Positions 34,325 to 46,446 are shown, counted from the first letter of the stretch. The stretch is DNA of 64,000 bases from Heligmosomoides polygyrus polygyrus (GCA_947396885.1 OX377202.1:10044001-10108000), one strand, 5' to 3'. Translations and numbers: made by a program. Notes: generated by a model not told the origin, from the letters alone.

Positions 34325-34757
34325 TTTCAGTCCGAATTATAAGCGAGAATCTGTACAAAACAGTTTCACAAAAAAGCTCTAGATGCGAGAACATGGGTAT
34401 GATTACAACACCATCCCTTCACCAACTTCACGAAACAAATTTTTCAATCTACATTCTCTTGAACGTCAGAGGAGAAGATGTGATTTAATTACGACATATA
34501 AGATGATAAACGGTTTTTCTCATATTTCCCTTCAGGAATTCTATACCTTTTCTTCATCGAACACAAAGGGTGGCCAGTGGGAGATCCAGTTTCCCTTAGC
34601 AAAAAACAGCATACGGTCTCAACTTTTCACTTGCCGTGCTGGCTTTGAATTTTTCAAGTTTTCTAAAAAACACATCATACCCGATTCCTTAAGGCAATAT
34701 AAAAAAAACTTCTTGACCGATATCTTCAGGATGCAGCTTAGTAGTTTTCACATTTAC
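34325..34757 (+). pseudogene. CR1/jockey-type LINE, RT C-terminal end
   Basis: The frame reads 'ESVQNSFTKKL', a TAG at 34380-34382, then 'NKFFNLHSLERQRRRCDL' and 'ITTYKMINGFSHI', ending 'FRMQLSSFHIY'. The SLExRRxxxDLixxYKmxxG pattern is the conserved C-terminal region downstream of RT in CR1/jockey LINEs, and VQxxFTKKL precedes it in such proteins. The same region of the LINE at 6336-9004 reads 'VQKTFTKIVF', so the two are related but not the same family. RT palm motifs are absent. Confidence 0.75.
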
Positions 34758-34887
34758 TAGCTCGATTCTTGTTGCTTGTTTTGTTTTTGTTCTGTTTACA
34801 ATGATTTTAACTTGTGTTTATGATGACGTTTGTTCTGTTTTTCTTGTGCATGGTTATCCATGTAGTGGACAAAGGATAAAGGACGGC

Positions 34888-35165
34888 GTTATTCAATCTC
34901 TTTGGGATGCGCCACGCATTCTACTTCTACGGGATGTCGTGGAGGCGAGTTGAATGCGTATTTGACCATACAATGACTTGCGGTGGCCAGCCGATGAACA
35001 AGTCAGCGCTCTATCCTTCCCAGACAAGTCTGGTACCATTTCACCGACCCCGCAGGGTTGGAAGGCTTGGTTGGCCTGGGCGGGAAATCCGAACCAGGAA
35101 CCTGGTTTCGGGTGCAGGCGACCGCCGGCGCCTTTTCCGACTGCGCTCCACGCGCCCCATGTAGT
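34888..35165 (+). repeat. Dispersed repeat B, full-length copy
   Basis: 'gatgcgccacgcattctact', 'acgggatgtcgtggaggcga', 'tgcggtggccagccgatg' and 'cccagacaagtctggtacca' run in order and end at 'ctccacgcgccccat'. It is preceded by 'aggataaaggacggcgttat', which also borders the copies at 16688 and 36016 and so belongs to the unit. Confidence 0.85.
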
Positions 35166-35169
35166 GGTA

Positions 35170-35250
35170 AATAAAAAAATATATTGACCAATTGCTAGAT
35201 GGCCTTTTGCCATCTTTCGATCAGATGAGAGAGCTCCAAAGCCTTGGTAT
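35170..35250 (-). pseudogene. Mariner transposase C-terminal scrap
   Basis: Minus strand: 'ELSHLIERWQKAI', then a stop and 'QLVNIFF', resembling the LPERWQKxIxxxGxY C-terminus of mariner transposases. It abuts repeat B. Too short to place in a family. Confidence 0.5.
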
Positions 35251-35267
35251 TGCTTCCAGTAGTCCGG

Positions 35268-35396
35268 AGGACGGACTCATCAAAAAGTAAACCCACGGGT
35301 ATGCAGGGTATAAGAGGAAGAGATGCATGCCTCATCGTGGGTCCTTTACCCTGCATACTTGGGCTTAATCTTTGATGAATCCGGCCTCAGTTTGAC
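35268..35396. repeat. MITE-like palindrome
   Basis: Ends 'ggacggactcatcaaaaa' and 'ctttgatgaatccggcctc'; inner arms 'gggtatgcagggtata' and 'taccctgcatacttggg'. The outer word (gatgaatccggcc) is shared with family A, the core is not. Confidence 0.7.
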
Positions 35397-36015
35397 ATAA
35401 GCGAACTTTGGCGTTTATAAACTGGTAACGCATTCTTCTGAACCGGTAGTTTCTTCGATTTTCTCAAGTCCATGATATTGCGGCCCTAACTTCATATTTC
35501 CGATGCATGGTTCTGAATGTTAAAACATTACGCTCCTAATTTCGACGTCTTGCTGTTAGAGCCTGCAAATCCTCCGAAATATTTTTACCCGTCGAATGAA
35601 ATCCAATTTGCTCGGCCTCGTTCTTTGTAAGGACATGCAGTTCGCGCGATGTTTCGGCCATATTCGAGGTTGCCCTTATCCGCAGGGACGCAATGGACGC
35701 CAAAATTTCCATAGAAGTTTTACTGAGGATAGGTTTTATTAGCAATCATAGTTGTGAGCAGCATGGATGCTTTCACACGGTTTCACACCAACATGTGTCA
35801 TTGCCAAGCCGAACCATTAGTAATTTGGTTTCAAACAAGGTGAATGGAATTTGTGAGCTGGGCAGGAAGTTCTATTACCGTCAAATAGCTGCGGCGGGTG
35901 AATCCCTCTTCATTCACAGTACACAGGTGCCCTTTCCAACTTTGGTACGCTAGCCGTTCATAGAAAAATACTCGCTGTTGCAGAAATAGTGACCAATTTG
36001 TAGCTCGCGCTGGTC
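35397..36015. other. No gene recognised
   Basis: Short frames only, on both strands, without domains or repeat membership. Confidence 0.4.
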
Positions 36016-36290
36016 TCACCGTATCTGATTGAAGGCTTGTTTGGTGGGCCTGTGCAGGAAATCCGAACGAGGAACCTGGTATCGGGTGCAGGCGACCCTA
36101 CGGGGTCGGTGAATTGGTACTAGAATTGTCTGGAAAGGATAAAGCGCTGACTTGTTCATCGGCTGGCCACCGCAAGTCATTGTATGGCCAAATACGCATT
36201 CAACTCGCATCCACGACATCCCGTAGAAGTAGAATGCGTGGCGCATCTCAAGGGGGATTGAATAACGCCGTCCTTTATCCATTATCCATT
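36016..36290 (-). repeat. Dispersed repeat B copy with a central gap
   Basis: Same landmarks as the other copies on the minus strand ('gatgcgccacgcattctact' at the right end). Between the ggttcg block and the gacc block a stretch is missing compared with 16688-16992. Confidence 0.8.
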
Positions 36291-36975
36291 TATCTGATTG
36301 AAGCGTCTAACTGCAATATGCTTCACTGCTCTTTTCACCGAACAGCATAATGATGCTGACCAGACTTCCATCATACAGCGTAGTGATTCAGAAGATGTTC
36401 TAGTGCCCTTTGATCGATTCTTTAGAGGCCTTCAAACAGCTGCAAAGAGACGTAGGTGGCCGCGTTCGCAAGAAAACTCACATTGACGACGCCGCGCGCA
36501 CCACATGCCGATTGAGGAAAAACCTCGCGCTCGACGGCTCCTCTCTGGCTGGTACGAGTCGTCGAATATCGGTGTTCTTCTCCTCCGACTGAGTGCACTT
36601 TTCAAAGTTTAAGTGCCGTCAGATCGCTATTTACTCGAAGCAAAGACCTCATTATGGGTTTTTACCTCTGGGTTATGACCGGTTAGGTCTCCTTGGTGGG
36701 CGGTCCCAAGGGCTATAAGTCATTCACCTACATTCCGTCGAGCTAGGGTAGCGGTGCGCTCATTTGTCCACTCATATAGGATAGACTTTTCTTGACCTTC
36801 AGCGTTGTCGCCCCCTTTGTCCTTCCGCGCTCTGAGTGGTTTCCTGTAGAATGAAATGACATTTGGGAGTGTATTTCTCAAATGACTTCGACTTTTCCAT
36901 GCTCTGAAGCACAATGCTGAAACATCAGCAGCAGTAAATATTTGGGACAATCTTGGCTCAGCCAAACATTCAGTT
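36291..36975. other. No gene recognised
   Basis: Could contain decayed upstream parts of the RTE relic that follows, but no motif supports this. Confidence 0.35.
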
Positions 36976-36979
36976 CAAA

Positions 36980-38080
36980 GCGTGAACCTCATTATTAAAC
37001 TTAACATACGACGTGCTCAAAAAGTGTGGAAAGCACTCATCGAACAGGAGATCGAACCACATTACAGCAACACTCTGAGCAAATGCAACACCGGATGAGT
37101 CAGTGTATTGCGACCATTTCATCGGAGACGGCTGTGGAAAGAGGCGTACGTCAAGGTGCTCCCATCTACCTTAACCTCTTCTCAGTGTGTTTGGAATCAA
37201 CCACCCGTCGCTGTAATTGGAGCGACTATGGCTTCGAAGTCAATGGTAGACAGCTCAACCACCTGAGATTTGCTGACGATAATGTCGTCATCACAAAGGA
37301 CAAGGGTTCACGAATGTTGCATGAGCTTCGCAGCGGAGGAGCCGAGGTTGGATTAACGATCAACATGTCGAAGACGCAATTTATGAAATTTATGAAGAAC
37401 GAGTTCGCGGGCGGCGACCCAGTACTGTTTGAAGGAGCTCATTTTAGAGGGAGTTGAAAATTACGTATACCTCGGGCGACTGTTGAACATGAAGAACGAC
37501 CTCAGACCGGAAATATCATGAAGGGTGAGAGCGGCATGGGCGGCGTAATTCTGTGAGAGGCGTGGACGAGAGCTGCAGTGACTGTGTACTGAGAGCTAAT
37601 ATTTTCAACTCCACAGTTCTTTCAGCGCTGTGCTACACGTGTGAAACATGGGCCGAAACAAGGGAAGTAGAAGATCAATTTCGAAGAACGCAAACGGCCT
37701 TGGAAAGAAATATGGTCAGCGTCTCTCTACACCAGCAGCGACTCTCCGGATTGCACAATTAACAGATACGAGCAACGTCCAGGGTCCGGGACGTCATTCT
37801 TCATATCGATGAAGCGAAACATCATTTCGCTGGCCATTTGATGAGACGAAAGTGTGGGCGTTGGAGTACCACCACTGTGCATTGGGAACCACTCAGCAAG
37901 AAACGATCTGTCGGTCGTCCTCCTCTGCGATGGCAAGATTCGCTCGCTTATCGGAACAACATCCGTATCCCTAACACCAACTCGAATAAGGTGCTCGTCC
38001 ACTGGTCAACATTGGCCCAAGATCGAACAAGGTGGCGAACAAGCTGGGACCTGCGCAAGTCGAATGGTTGCTGAGGAACG
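36980..38080 (+). pseudogene. RTE-type RT, second family, degenerate
   Basis: Segments in several frames: 'ALIEQEIEPHYSNTL' near 37034, 'VERGVRQGAPIYLNLF' near 37134, 'LNHLRFADDNVVITK' near 37254 (catalytic Asp pair kept), 'YVYLGRLLNMKNDLRPE' near 37460, 'TVLSALCYTCETWAETR' near 37613 and 'KKRSVGRPPLRWQDSL' near 37900. It ends with 'HWSTLAQDRTRWRTSWDL' near 38050. The order is that of an RTE reverse transcriptase. It is about as far from the 393-1535 copy as from the 47789 copy. Multiple frameshifts and stops; inactive. Confidence 0.85.
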
Positions 38081-38289
38081 CGTCACAAGTCTCGTAACTA
38101 TAATAGTGCCATGAGAATCGCCTTCAGGCCCCTAAAAGTGTCAGAAGGCGCTCTTTCTGACCTGAGTAAATTCCTCACGGCAGGTTCGTTCCGCGAAGGA
38201 AGTATCTGAACTTTTTTGCATTGAAACGTGTAGTTCTTCGGTTGATCGATAATTACTGTCATTGTTCCATTTTTTCAAAGTGGATTTAT

Positions 38290-38495
38290 TTCTAGTAACC
38301 AAAAAATTAATCAATGATATATTGCCCACCTTGTTGGATGACCTTTTGCCATCTTTCGGTAAGTTGAAAATTTCAACGTTCGAAGAAGCCCTGGTTTTTA
38401 GAAGCCAGAACAGGTGCAACTCGTTTTTGACAGCTTGATCGGGATCAAAGTTTTTACCATTCAGTAAGCCAGTCATAACCATAAACTCCACATAA
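38290..38495 (-). pseudogene. Mariner transposase C-terminal fragment
   Basis: Minus strand: 'LNGKNFDPDQAVKNELHLFW', then, in a shifted frame, 'LTERWQKVIQQGGQYIID' and a stop. This is the mariner C-terminus (HFLxGKxFxxxxxVxxAL, then LPERWQKxIxxxGxY). Catalytic blocks are absent. Confidence 0.75.
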
Positions 38496-38689
38496 TTCTA
38501 CCGAGCTTGCAGTGCATTTTTGCCTTTTTGAAGTCAAACAATGCGCCGATCTTTGATTGTCCATTTTTAATTTCCATTTTAATTTTCTAGCAACTTTTTT
38601 TTACTAATGACGATTAGTTTTTGATAGACGGTGGTCTAAAGTCTACGCTTCAAACTACAGCGTATCTCAAAAAATGTACACCTGTTTAA

Positions 38690-39865
38690 ATGGTAATAAC
38701 TTTCGTCAAAATAAAGATACTGAAGAAGTTAGGGGCTCATGCTAAATCTTAAGAAAACAGAAATTTTCTGACCTATGATTAGTTTGGATCGCGCCATGCA
38801 CTTGTCTGAATTCTTGCAGTTTACACTCGATTGATTGTTTTTCGCTTGAATACTTGCTATACTTTCTCCACAAAGTGGCCGCTTCAACTGATTTGTGCTT
38901 CTTTCAAGGTATAAAATTTAAAACACACTACGGCTCAGGAAAATGCAGGGTATCCGAGAAATGCGCGTTCTATTTGAAAGGTTCTAACATTGCTGCTAGT
39001 GAAGCTTTTCAAGATGTTGGAGACTTATGTGAATGCAAGATTTATGTTGCATTTAAACGGTTAAGACGCGTCATGCGCCTGCCTGAAACTTTCCATTTCA
39101 GACTCGATTGATTGTGCACGAGCTGAATGCTTGTTACAGTCTTGTCACAATCTAGCACAGGTTAACCTGTGCTGTACTTCTGTTAACGTTTAGAAGTTGA
39201 CAATCGTGTGAAAGACACGTGAAATGCAAGTTTGTTGATTGCACAATTCAAATGTGAGCAGGAGCCCCATTTTCGAAGACGGATTCTTTGGACTGATGAT
39301 GCAACATTCAAGCTGGATGAGGAGGCTAATCGGCATAACTGCAGCCAATGGGCGACGGGAATCATTAAAACAAGCACAGCACAGGTTGACCTGGCTAAGT
39401 AGTAACAAGACGGTATAAGCATGCAGCCCATGCACAATCAATCTAGTGGGGAATGCAACGTTTCAGGCAGGGGCATAGCGCAATCTTGACTATTTGCATG
39501 CCACATAAACCGCAATACTCTGCAGTTTCACATAAGTCTTAAACACCTTCAAAAGCTTCACCAGCGGCAATGTTAGAACCTTCCTAATAGTACTTGCATT
39601 TTTTAAATTACCCTGAATTTTTTGTAAGCCGTATTGTGTTTTTAGTTTTAAACCTTAAAAGAAACACATATCAGTTGGAACGGCTACATTTTGAAGAAAT
39701 TATAACAGGTATTCAAGCAAAACGCAAGCAATAGAGTGTGAAATGCGAAATTTCAGAAGAATGTATAGCACAATGCACACCGCTCATATGTCAGAAAATT
39801 TCAATTTCCTTAAGCTTTCATATGGGCTTTCAATTTTTTCAGTACCCAAGAGTGTGAAGGGGTTC
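38690..39865. repeat. Foldback element of 1.2 kb
   Basis: The left arm (about 38690-39180) and right arm (about 39365-39865) are inverted versions of one another. Examples are 'acagaaattttctgacctat' against the complement of 'atatgtcagaaaatttcaat', and 'ggttctaacattgctgctag' against the complement of the block at about 39560-39580. The spacer is near 39181-39364. No protein motif was found. The arms differ at many positions, so the element is old or arose by duplication long ago. Confidence 0.75.
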
Positions 39866-39894
39866 ACTCGTGTAAAAGGAGGCCATTTTGAAAT

Positions 39895-40483
39895 CTAACT
39901 GCTTTTTTATACAATCCGATGGAGAACATTTGGGGACACCTGGTAAGAAGAATATACGGGGAGAACAGAACGTACTCGTCTGTCGAAAGACTTAGTATGG
40001 CGATTCTTCGAGCCTGGAACGACCTCCCCATCCGAACTCTGAAAAATCATGTTGCCTCGATGCGAACACGACTCATTGATGTAGCAATGAATTGCGGAGG
40101 ACCAATTGATTACTAGTGATCACTGATTGTTTTATGTCTTTTCGAGGAAGCTGTTGTTTCCTGGTGAACCTATCTTTTTTGAACAACCTCGAGTTGAATG
40201 CTTTCATGCAATCCTTCCTCATTTCTTGCAGTCATTGCAGATTTCGCTCAAGTTTTTTGCTCTTATATTCTTTGCTATGCTCAATTCACTGATACAGTAT
40301 TGGAATCGACTGCACCCGAATTTCGTGCAGAAACAAGAAAATCAAGGGTGAACCTATCTTTTTTGAACGCAGTGTATGTGCCTGGTCTACAGTTATAAAT
40401 ATTATGAATTTCACCACAATTGCTCTAAAGCAGCCGTTTAGGCGACCGATTACTTGTGTCCAAGAAATTTTTACTGCACCCTG
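39895..40483 (+). pseudogene. Tc1-like transposase C-terminus with right TIR
   Basis: 'NPMENIWGHLVRRIYG' carries the final catalytic Glu region, and 'ERLSMAILRAWNDLPI' and 'TRLIDVAMNCGGPIDY' (stop at 40114-40116) complete the Tc1 C-terminus. The right TIR reads 'tttactgcaccctg', then TA (40484-40485). The left part is missing, and the foldback element ends just upstream. In the tail 'tgaacctatcttttttgaac' occurs twice (about 40163 and 40349), a short direct duplication. Confidence 0.8.
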
Positions 40484-40485
40484 TA

Positions 40486-41149
40486 CAATAATGAAAACCA
40501 TCACTACTTCATAGAATTGTACAGTTTACACCATCTATGAGAAAAAACGACATTAATTATCGAACAACCCAGTATTTGCTTTGCACGGGGCTCTTCTCTG
40601 CTTTTCCGTTGTCCATTGTAATGTCTGAAAGGATGTTTTGAAACCAGTCACCAGCGCTGAGAAATAATTACAGATGTTTCGAAGCACTGAACTTCTATTG
40701 GAGCCGCTGCACTTCTTAGACAAATGCTAAGGCGTTCGCTGCATTCTCAATGAATATCCGTCTACGTGAGGTTTCTACTTGCCGACGACCTCCTCGCGCT
40801 TTTTCAGGACCATTCATGTGCATATGCACTTTACCGCTGGAAATCTTGATTGCTCGGACGGCCTAATTTTCTGCGCGCCTTGGCTTCTTTTATGGGCGTC
40901 CTCTTCTACGTCTGCTCCGCAGTTTGTTGAACTTGTTTCAAGTATGGAAGTTTGTGACACTTATGGCGCAATTCTCTTAAAACTCCTCTTACCCAAACCT
41001 TATTTTTGCGATGCATCTGTGGTGTGAAACTTTTGATTTAAACGCGAACCCTACCACAGTGGTGATCTTGGCAGCAAAGCAATAGTGCAACACAGGTAAC
41101 TGGCAAGCTGGGTTTTCCCATCCATCTGGTATGATCAGGCTGAACACTA
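40486..41149. other. No gene recognised
   Basis: No domain, repeat family or RNA feature seen. Confidence 0.4.
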
Positions 41150-41936
41150 GGGTCGGATTTTTGCCGATTCTCGAAGATGGTTAAAATTTTTTCTTTTTTG
41201 TTTAAGGAAAATTTGGTATAGCTTTCTCAGAATTTCTTATTGTTATGCTGCCTGAGCGTAATAATTTTATAAAATTTTTGTTTTTTAAAGAAAAGGTACT
41301 AATTTAAACTTTGTAAAAGCAGCAATCATTCAGTGCATCAAAAATGAGATCGTGTCATGCACTCGGGAAACTTGCCGCGACTTTTATTCCATTGATAGTG
41401 CATATGATGCTGCTTACACGAAGCATCGAAGTGACGATGTATGCATGCTTTACATTTGTCTTTGTTGTGCTGTTTACAAGTTTGAAACTCTATGCCAACA
41501 GAAATTTTGCTACTAATTCAATAAAGATCATCTCCTACAAATCATCGAATTGACGAGGGCATGGTGCAATCCCTTTTTGGCACTAAAAACGGCCGTCTTT
41601 TCGCTCTTCAAAACGAGTCTTAAAACATTATTTTTCCTTTGGAAAATGAGAATTTAATAAAATTTCAAGCAACTGTTTACACAATCGACAGGCAAATTGT
41701 AATTTCAAGGAAATCATAGTAGACAAAAGGTTATTCTAATCCAAAATCATAGTTTTCAAGGAAATCATTTCAGACAAAAGGTTATTCTAACCCTTTTGTT
41801 GTGTTTCTAGCTTAATGTACGTAGAAGATGCTCATTGCGATTCGGAAGAGTTCACTTCAATTTCAAAAGTTTTTGGTTGGCTTGGAAGAGCGTCCAATTT
41901 GATTTGGAAAGCACCCAATTCGACGTAAAAATTACG
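41150..41936. repeat. Palindromic repeat family P, copy 4, eroded left end
   Basis: The right end has 'gtccaatttgatttggaaag' and 'cgacgtaaaaattacgtata'. The left end at about 41150-41230 keeps only the 'gatggttaaaattttttc' part. It adjoins copy 5 directly. Confidence 0.65.
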
Positions 41937-43116
41937 TATATACCATTTTCAGGTCGAATTGGGCATCTTTCAATTCAAATTGGACACTTTTCACGACAAA
42001 TTGGACACTCTTCTAAGCTCGCCGAAGACTTCTGAAATCAAGGAGAACTCTTCCGAATTGAAACAACCTTCATACAGGTTGGACTACAGATTCAATACGA
42101 TGGTTAGAAAAAATTCTTGTTCGAGGAAAATTTAGGATAACTTTTTTTGAAATTTTTTACTTTAGCTTCCCGAATGAGTGTAATAATTTTATACAATTTT
42201 TACTTTTGGAGGAAAAATAACAGTTTGTATTTTGTTTTAGAGCGCAGCAAAGCAGCAACCATAAAGTGCACGAAAAGAACGGATTGCGCCATGCAGTCGA
42301 AAAGCTCGTCGCGATTTTTATTTGATTGCTAATGTAAATGCTGTTTACATGGAATTACGAGGTGTGCGCGTTCTCAACAGTTGTACTTGTTGCATTGTCT
42401 ACAGTTTTTTTTGTTCGAGGAAAATTTCAGTATGTTTTCTTTAAACCTTTAATTCACTTACCCAATAAGTGAACACTTTATTTGAAATTTTATAAAATTC
42501 GAGTTCTTTGTACAAATATAATGCTTGATAGCATGTTTTAAAGAACAGAAAGCAGGAAATTTTTAGTGCTAAGAGATGAGTTTACGCCATGCACTCGTCC
42601 AAGACGAGTGATTGCTAGTGTAAATGCTGCTTTCATGAAACAACAAGGTGGGGATATGCGCGTTCTTCACAATTGTAATTGTTGCATTGTCTACTGGTAT
42701 GTATTAATCTACATATAATTGCTAAGAACGCGCACACCTTGTAGTTCCATGTAAACAGCATTCACACTACCAATCGACGAGATTTTCGAGTGCATGGCGC
42801 AGCTGCTGTGCTTTAAAACAAAATTTAGTATGTCATTTTTTCTCCAAAAATAAAAATTTTATAAAATTATTGCACTCATTCGGGCAGCAAAAGTAAAAAA
42901 TTTCAAAAAAAAAAAGTTATTCTAAATTTTCCTTGAACAAGAATTTTTTCTAACCATCTTATTGAGTCTTTGATTTCAAAAGTCTTCGGCGAGCATAGAG
43001 CAGTGTCCAATTTGACGTGAAAAGTGTCCAATTTGATTCGAAAAGTGTCCAATTTGGTTTGAAACGTGTCCAATTTGATTTGAAACGTGTCCATTTCGAT
43101 CTGAAAATGGTATATA
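41937..43116. repeat. Palindromic repeat family P, copy 5, best preserved
   Basis: Ends 'tatataccattttcag' and 'ctgaaaatggtatata' frame arms of about 430 bases (41937-42370 and 42680-43116). The arms include 'aattttatacaatttttac' against its near complement. The right arm carries five tandem units of 'gtgtccaatttgatttgaaa' type (43013-43100); the left arm has only two or three. No coding sequence. Confidence 0.85.
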
Positions 43117-43810
43117 AAGCTAATGAATGGTACATCATGGATGTGTTTCTTCCTTGAACTCCGCATGCCTCGGCATTTAATTATTGATGAATCCGACGCC
43201 AGAATTATGACTTCTCATCATCGACCGATATGTTCAATTACCGTTTGTGTTTTCAGCCCCTTTGCTCCCATTAATCTTCTTTCCGTCCAAGTGTCACCGT
43301 CCATCACATGAAGAGGTTTTACATCAGTGGGATGCTCTATGCATCTTCTTAGCTAATTCGTTCCCAACGTATCACTCAACTCGGCATCAGTTTTGAAGTG
43401 TGCAGCAGTTCTCTTCATAAGCAAAAGAAAAGTCCAAATGTAAATTAAAGTTCTACATCAGTTTGGTTCCTACCCTTATAGAAGAACAAACACCAAAGAA
43501 CGTAGAAAACGGAGCTTCTCCGGAACTCCTTATGAAGGAGAGAAGCTCTTAGGAGTGTATTAAGGAGCAACACATATGAACCAGTCCTAACTTCCTGGCT
43601 AGCGATTCTTTTTCCATCAAACTTGGGTAAATAAACCATCAGAAGGTCGCATAGGTCCAACTAACCAGGCACAGCTTGTAATACACTCCTGAGTAACAGA
43701 CTCGTCCTCGCTTCTGTATCGCGACTAATGCCACTGACCGAGACGCGACCGCGCGCTTGAGTATAATGTCTCACAACCCATTCAAGTGGATTTTTCTGGC
43801 GAATTTTATC
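43117..43810. other. No gene recognised
   Basis: Nothing identified apart from an isolated 'attgatgaatccgac' (MITE-type end) near 43180. Confidence 0.4.
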
Positions 43811-43812
43811 TA

Positions 43813-44974
43813 TTAGGTTGTCCGGAAAGTCCTTAGCGTTTTGTGTTACTATTTTTTATTCGTCTATTATTAAGTAAAAATCCAGCTTGCATTGCGCATT
43901 AATGCTACTTTCCATACAGAATTTTTCGCTCTATCTGACCAAAAAATTTATGTTTCAACGTTTTTTATATTTCTGTTCTTGAAGGCCTTATTAATGAATT
44001 CTGGAAAAGCGATTTTGGATGAAATTTTACTCCAACTTGAAAATGGGACTATCCGCAGCTGAGACAGCTCAACAATTCATTCGAGTGTGGGGGCCTAATA
44101 GTGTTGAAGAAGGCACTGTGCGCCAGTGGTTCAGTATATTTCGAATCGGAGATTTCAGCCTCGAAGATGACCTCGTAGTGGTCGACCTAGAGTAGTTCTG
44201 ACGACGAGTTGAAGCAATTGATGGAAGCTGAACCATCCTAAACAGTTCGCGGGATCGCGGAAGAGCTGGACGTCAGCACAACTGCTGTTGCGGATGCTTT
44301 GAAACAAAACTGACCTGTTTTTGGAACGAATCATCTCTCGTGGAAAAGCTGTATGATAATAGGAAACATTCCGGACAGTAGGTGGATGCCGACGAACCCC
44401 TAGGCATTTTCCAAAAGCGAACCTCCATGAAAAAAGATAATGTTCACTGTGAGGTGGTCGGCGGCTGATGCGTTCCATTGCAACTTTTCGGCACCGATCA
44501 CAAACGATCACAGCAGAGTCGTACTGTAAGGAAATCGACGAAATGCGCCGAGAATTGCATCAACTTGAGCGAGCATTGGCCAACAGAAGAGGTCCGATTC
44601 TTTTGCAGGACAACGTCCGCCCACGCGTTCCACAAATTGCTATTCGAAAAATGAGCGAATTAAAGGTTGAAGTTCTGCCTCACCCGCCATATTCTCCAGA
44701 CATCTCACCAACTGACTGCCACCTTTTCAAACACTTTCAGAAGTTCTTCGCTGGTAAAATCTCCACCAATCAGGACCGAGCCAAATCAGCTTTCGCGGAT
44801 TTCGTCGAATCTCGAGCACCTAATTTTTTCGCAGATGGAATAGGTCAAGCGGTGTCCCGTTGGAAAAAGCGATTCGAACGGTGATTATTCCGACAAAATC
44901 CGATAAGATTTGAGAAAGTTGTGATAGCTCAAAGTGAAACACTCAAAACGCTGAGAACTTTCCGGACAGCCTAA
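43813..44974 (+). mobile_element. Bandit-like mariner, internally deleted
   Basis: The left TIR 'ttaggttgtccggaaagtcc' follows TA; the right end 'ctttccggacagcctaa' precedes TA. Transposase pieces: 'MGLSAAETAQQFIRVWG'-like DNA-binding text near 44040, 'VRQWFSIFRIGDFSLE' near 44121, then a deletion that removes most of the stretch between DNA-binding and catalytic parts. They resume with 'ILLQDNVRPRVPQI' (second Asp) and 'PYSPDISPTDCHLF' (third Asp) and end 'AVSRWKKRFER'. It lacks the first-Asp block seen in the 25193 copy. Family assignment to bandit rests on remembered family resemblance. Confidence 0.85.
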
Positions 44975-45345
44975 TAAAATACGTCCCTTTTTCTCCTCAG
45001 AAGGATGTATTTGTTGGAGACTTCTACGCGTTGAATTTACGTCCGTACCACTAAATCCAACTGCGTTCGAGTAGCATGCTTTCATAAAGATCAATTAAAT
45101 AACATGGTCCATTTACATAATATGTTATTATAGAAATTCCAAATCGCTTTAGAGGGTCATTTTCTTGTTTGTATTAAGGGCTCGACGGCAACATAACTGA
45201 CTTTAATGGGTTTTTGCTCCAGTGGGCACCACCTCTCCGTTGTGTCGGTCGCACTCTGGCAATAGGAACCATCTTTCTCCAGTTCCAGTCCTTACACAAC
45301 TTCAGGGATTCAGATTATCGTCATGCAATGAGCCTTAGCCCACTA
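44975..45345. repeat. Flank shared with 26449-26965 (copy 2)
   Basis: Starts directly after the mariner terminus, like copy 1, and matches it up to 'atgagccttagc'. It lacks about 130 bases present in copy 1, joining at 'ctgactttaatgggtttttg'. Confidence 0.8.
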
Positions 45346-45364
45346 CTTACACATAATTTTTTTT

Positions 45365-46446
45365 CCAGAAAAGCAATTTTGAACGATAATTTATTCCAAC
45401 TTGAAATTGGGACTATCCGCAGCTGAGAGAGCTCGACGAGTCAATCAAGTGTGAGACTTTATATTGTTGAAGAAAGCTCTGTGCGCCAGTGGTTCAGTAA
45501 ATTTCGGACTTTTCTCGCAGATTTCAGCCTCGAAAAAGACCCCCGTAGCAGTCGACCTAGAGCAATCTTGGACGACGAGTTGAAGGAGTTGGCGGAAGCT
45601 GAACCATCCCGAACAGTTCGCGGGATCACGGAATAGCTGGACCTCAGTAAAACTGCTCTTGCGGATGCTTTGAAACAACGCCTTGGGAAGGTGAAAAAGC
45701 TCGAAAAGTAGGTGCCCCTCGAGTTGAGTGAGTGGCGAAAATTGTCACGTTTCGAGAATTGCACTTCTCTACTTTTATGCAACAAAAATGGCCCGTTTTT
45801 GGATCGAGTCATCAATTGTGATGAAAATTGAACTCTGTATGATAACAGGAAACGTTCCGGACAGTGGTTGGACGCCGACGAACCCCCTAGGCATTTTCCA
45901 AAGGCGAATCTCCACCAAAAAATTGTCATTGCGTGGTGGTCGGAGGCTGGTGTGATCCATAACAACTTTATGGCACCAGGCCAAACGATTACGGCAGAGT
46001 CCTACCGTAACAAAACCGACGAAATGCACCGAAAAATGCGCCAACTTCATCCAGCATTGGTCAACAGAGGCCCGATTCTTTGAACGACAACGCCCGCCCA
46101 CACGTTTCACAAATCAAAATGCGAAAATTGAACGAAATAAAGGCTGAAGTTCTGCCTCACACGCCATGTTCTGCAGACCACTCGTCAACCGGCTACAACC
46201 CTTTTAAACACTTTCAGAACGTTCTCGCCGGTAAAACCTTCACCAATCATGACCAAGCTTTCGTGGATTTTGTCGAATCTTGACCATCTAATTTTTTCCA
46301 AGAGGAATAATTCGACTGGTTTCCCGTTGGTAAAGGTGTGCTGATTCGAACAGTGCTTATTTCGACTAAATCCGATAAGATTTGTGAAAGTTATTGCAGT
46401 TCAAAGTGGAACACACAAAACGCTGAGAACTTTCCGGACAACCTAA
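45365..46446 (+). mobile_element. Bandit-like mariner, left end missing
   Basis: Begins in the region ahead of the DNA-binding domain ('aagcaattttgaacgataat') without a left TIR, and ends with 'aactttccggacaacctaa'. Transposase text is in several frames: 'VRQWFSKFRTFLADFSLE' near 45481, 'PPRHFPKANLHQKIVIAW' near 45883, 'LNDNARPHVSQIKMRKL' near 46080 (second Asp) and 'CSADHSSTGYNPFKHF', a damaged third-Asp block. Compared with the 25193 copy it has a nearly complete extent but many frameshifts. Inactive. Confidence 0.85.
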
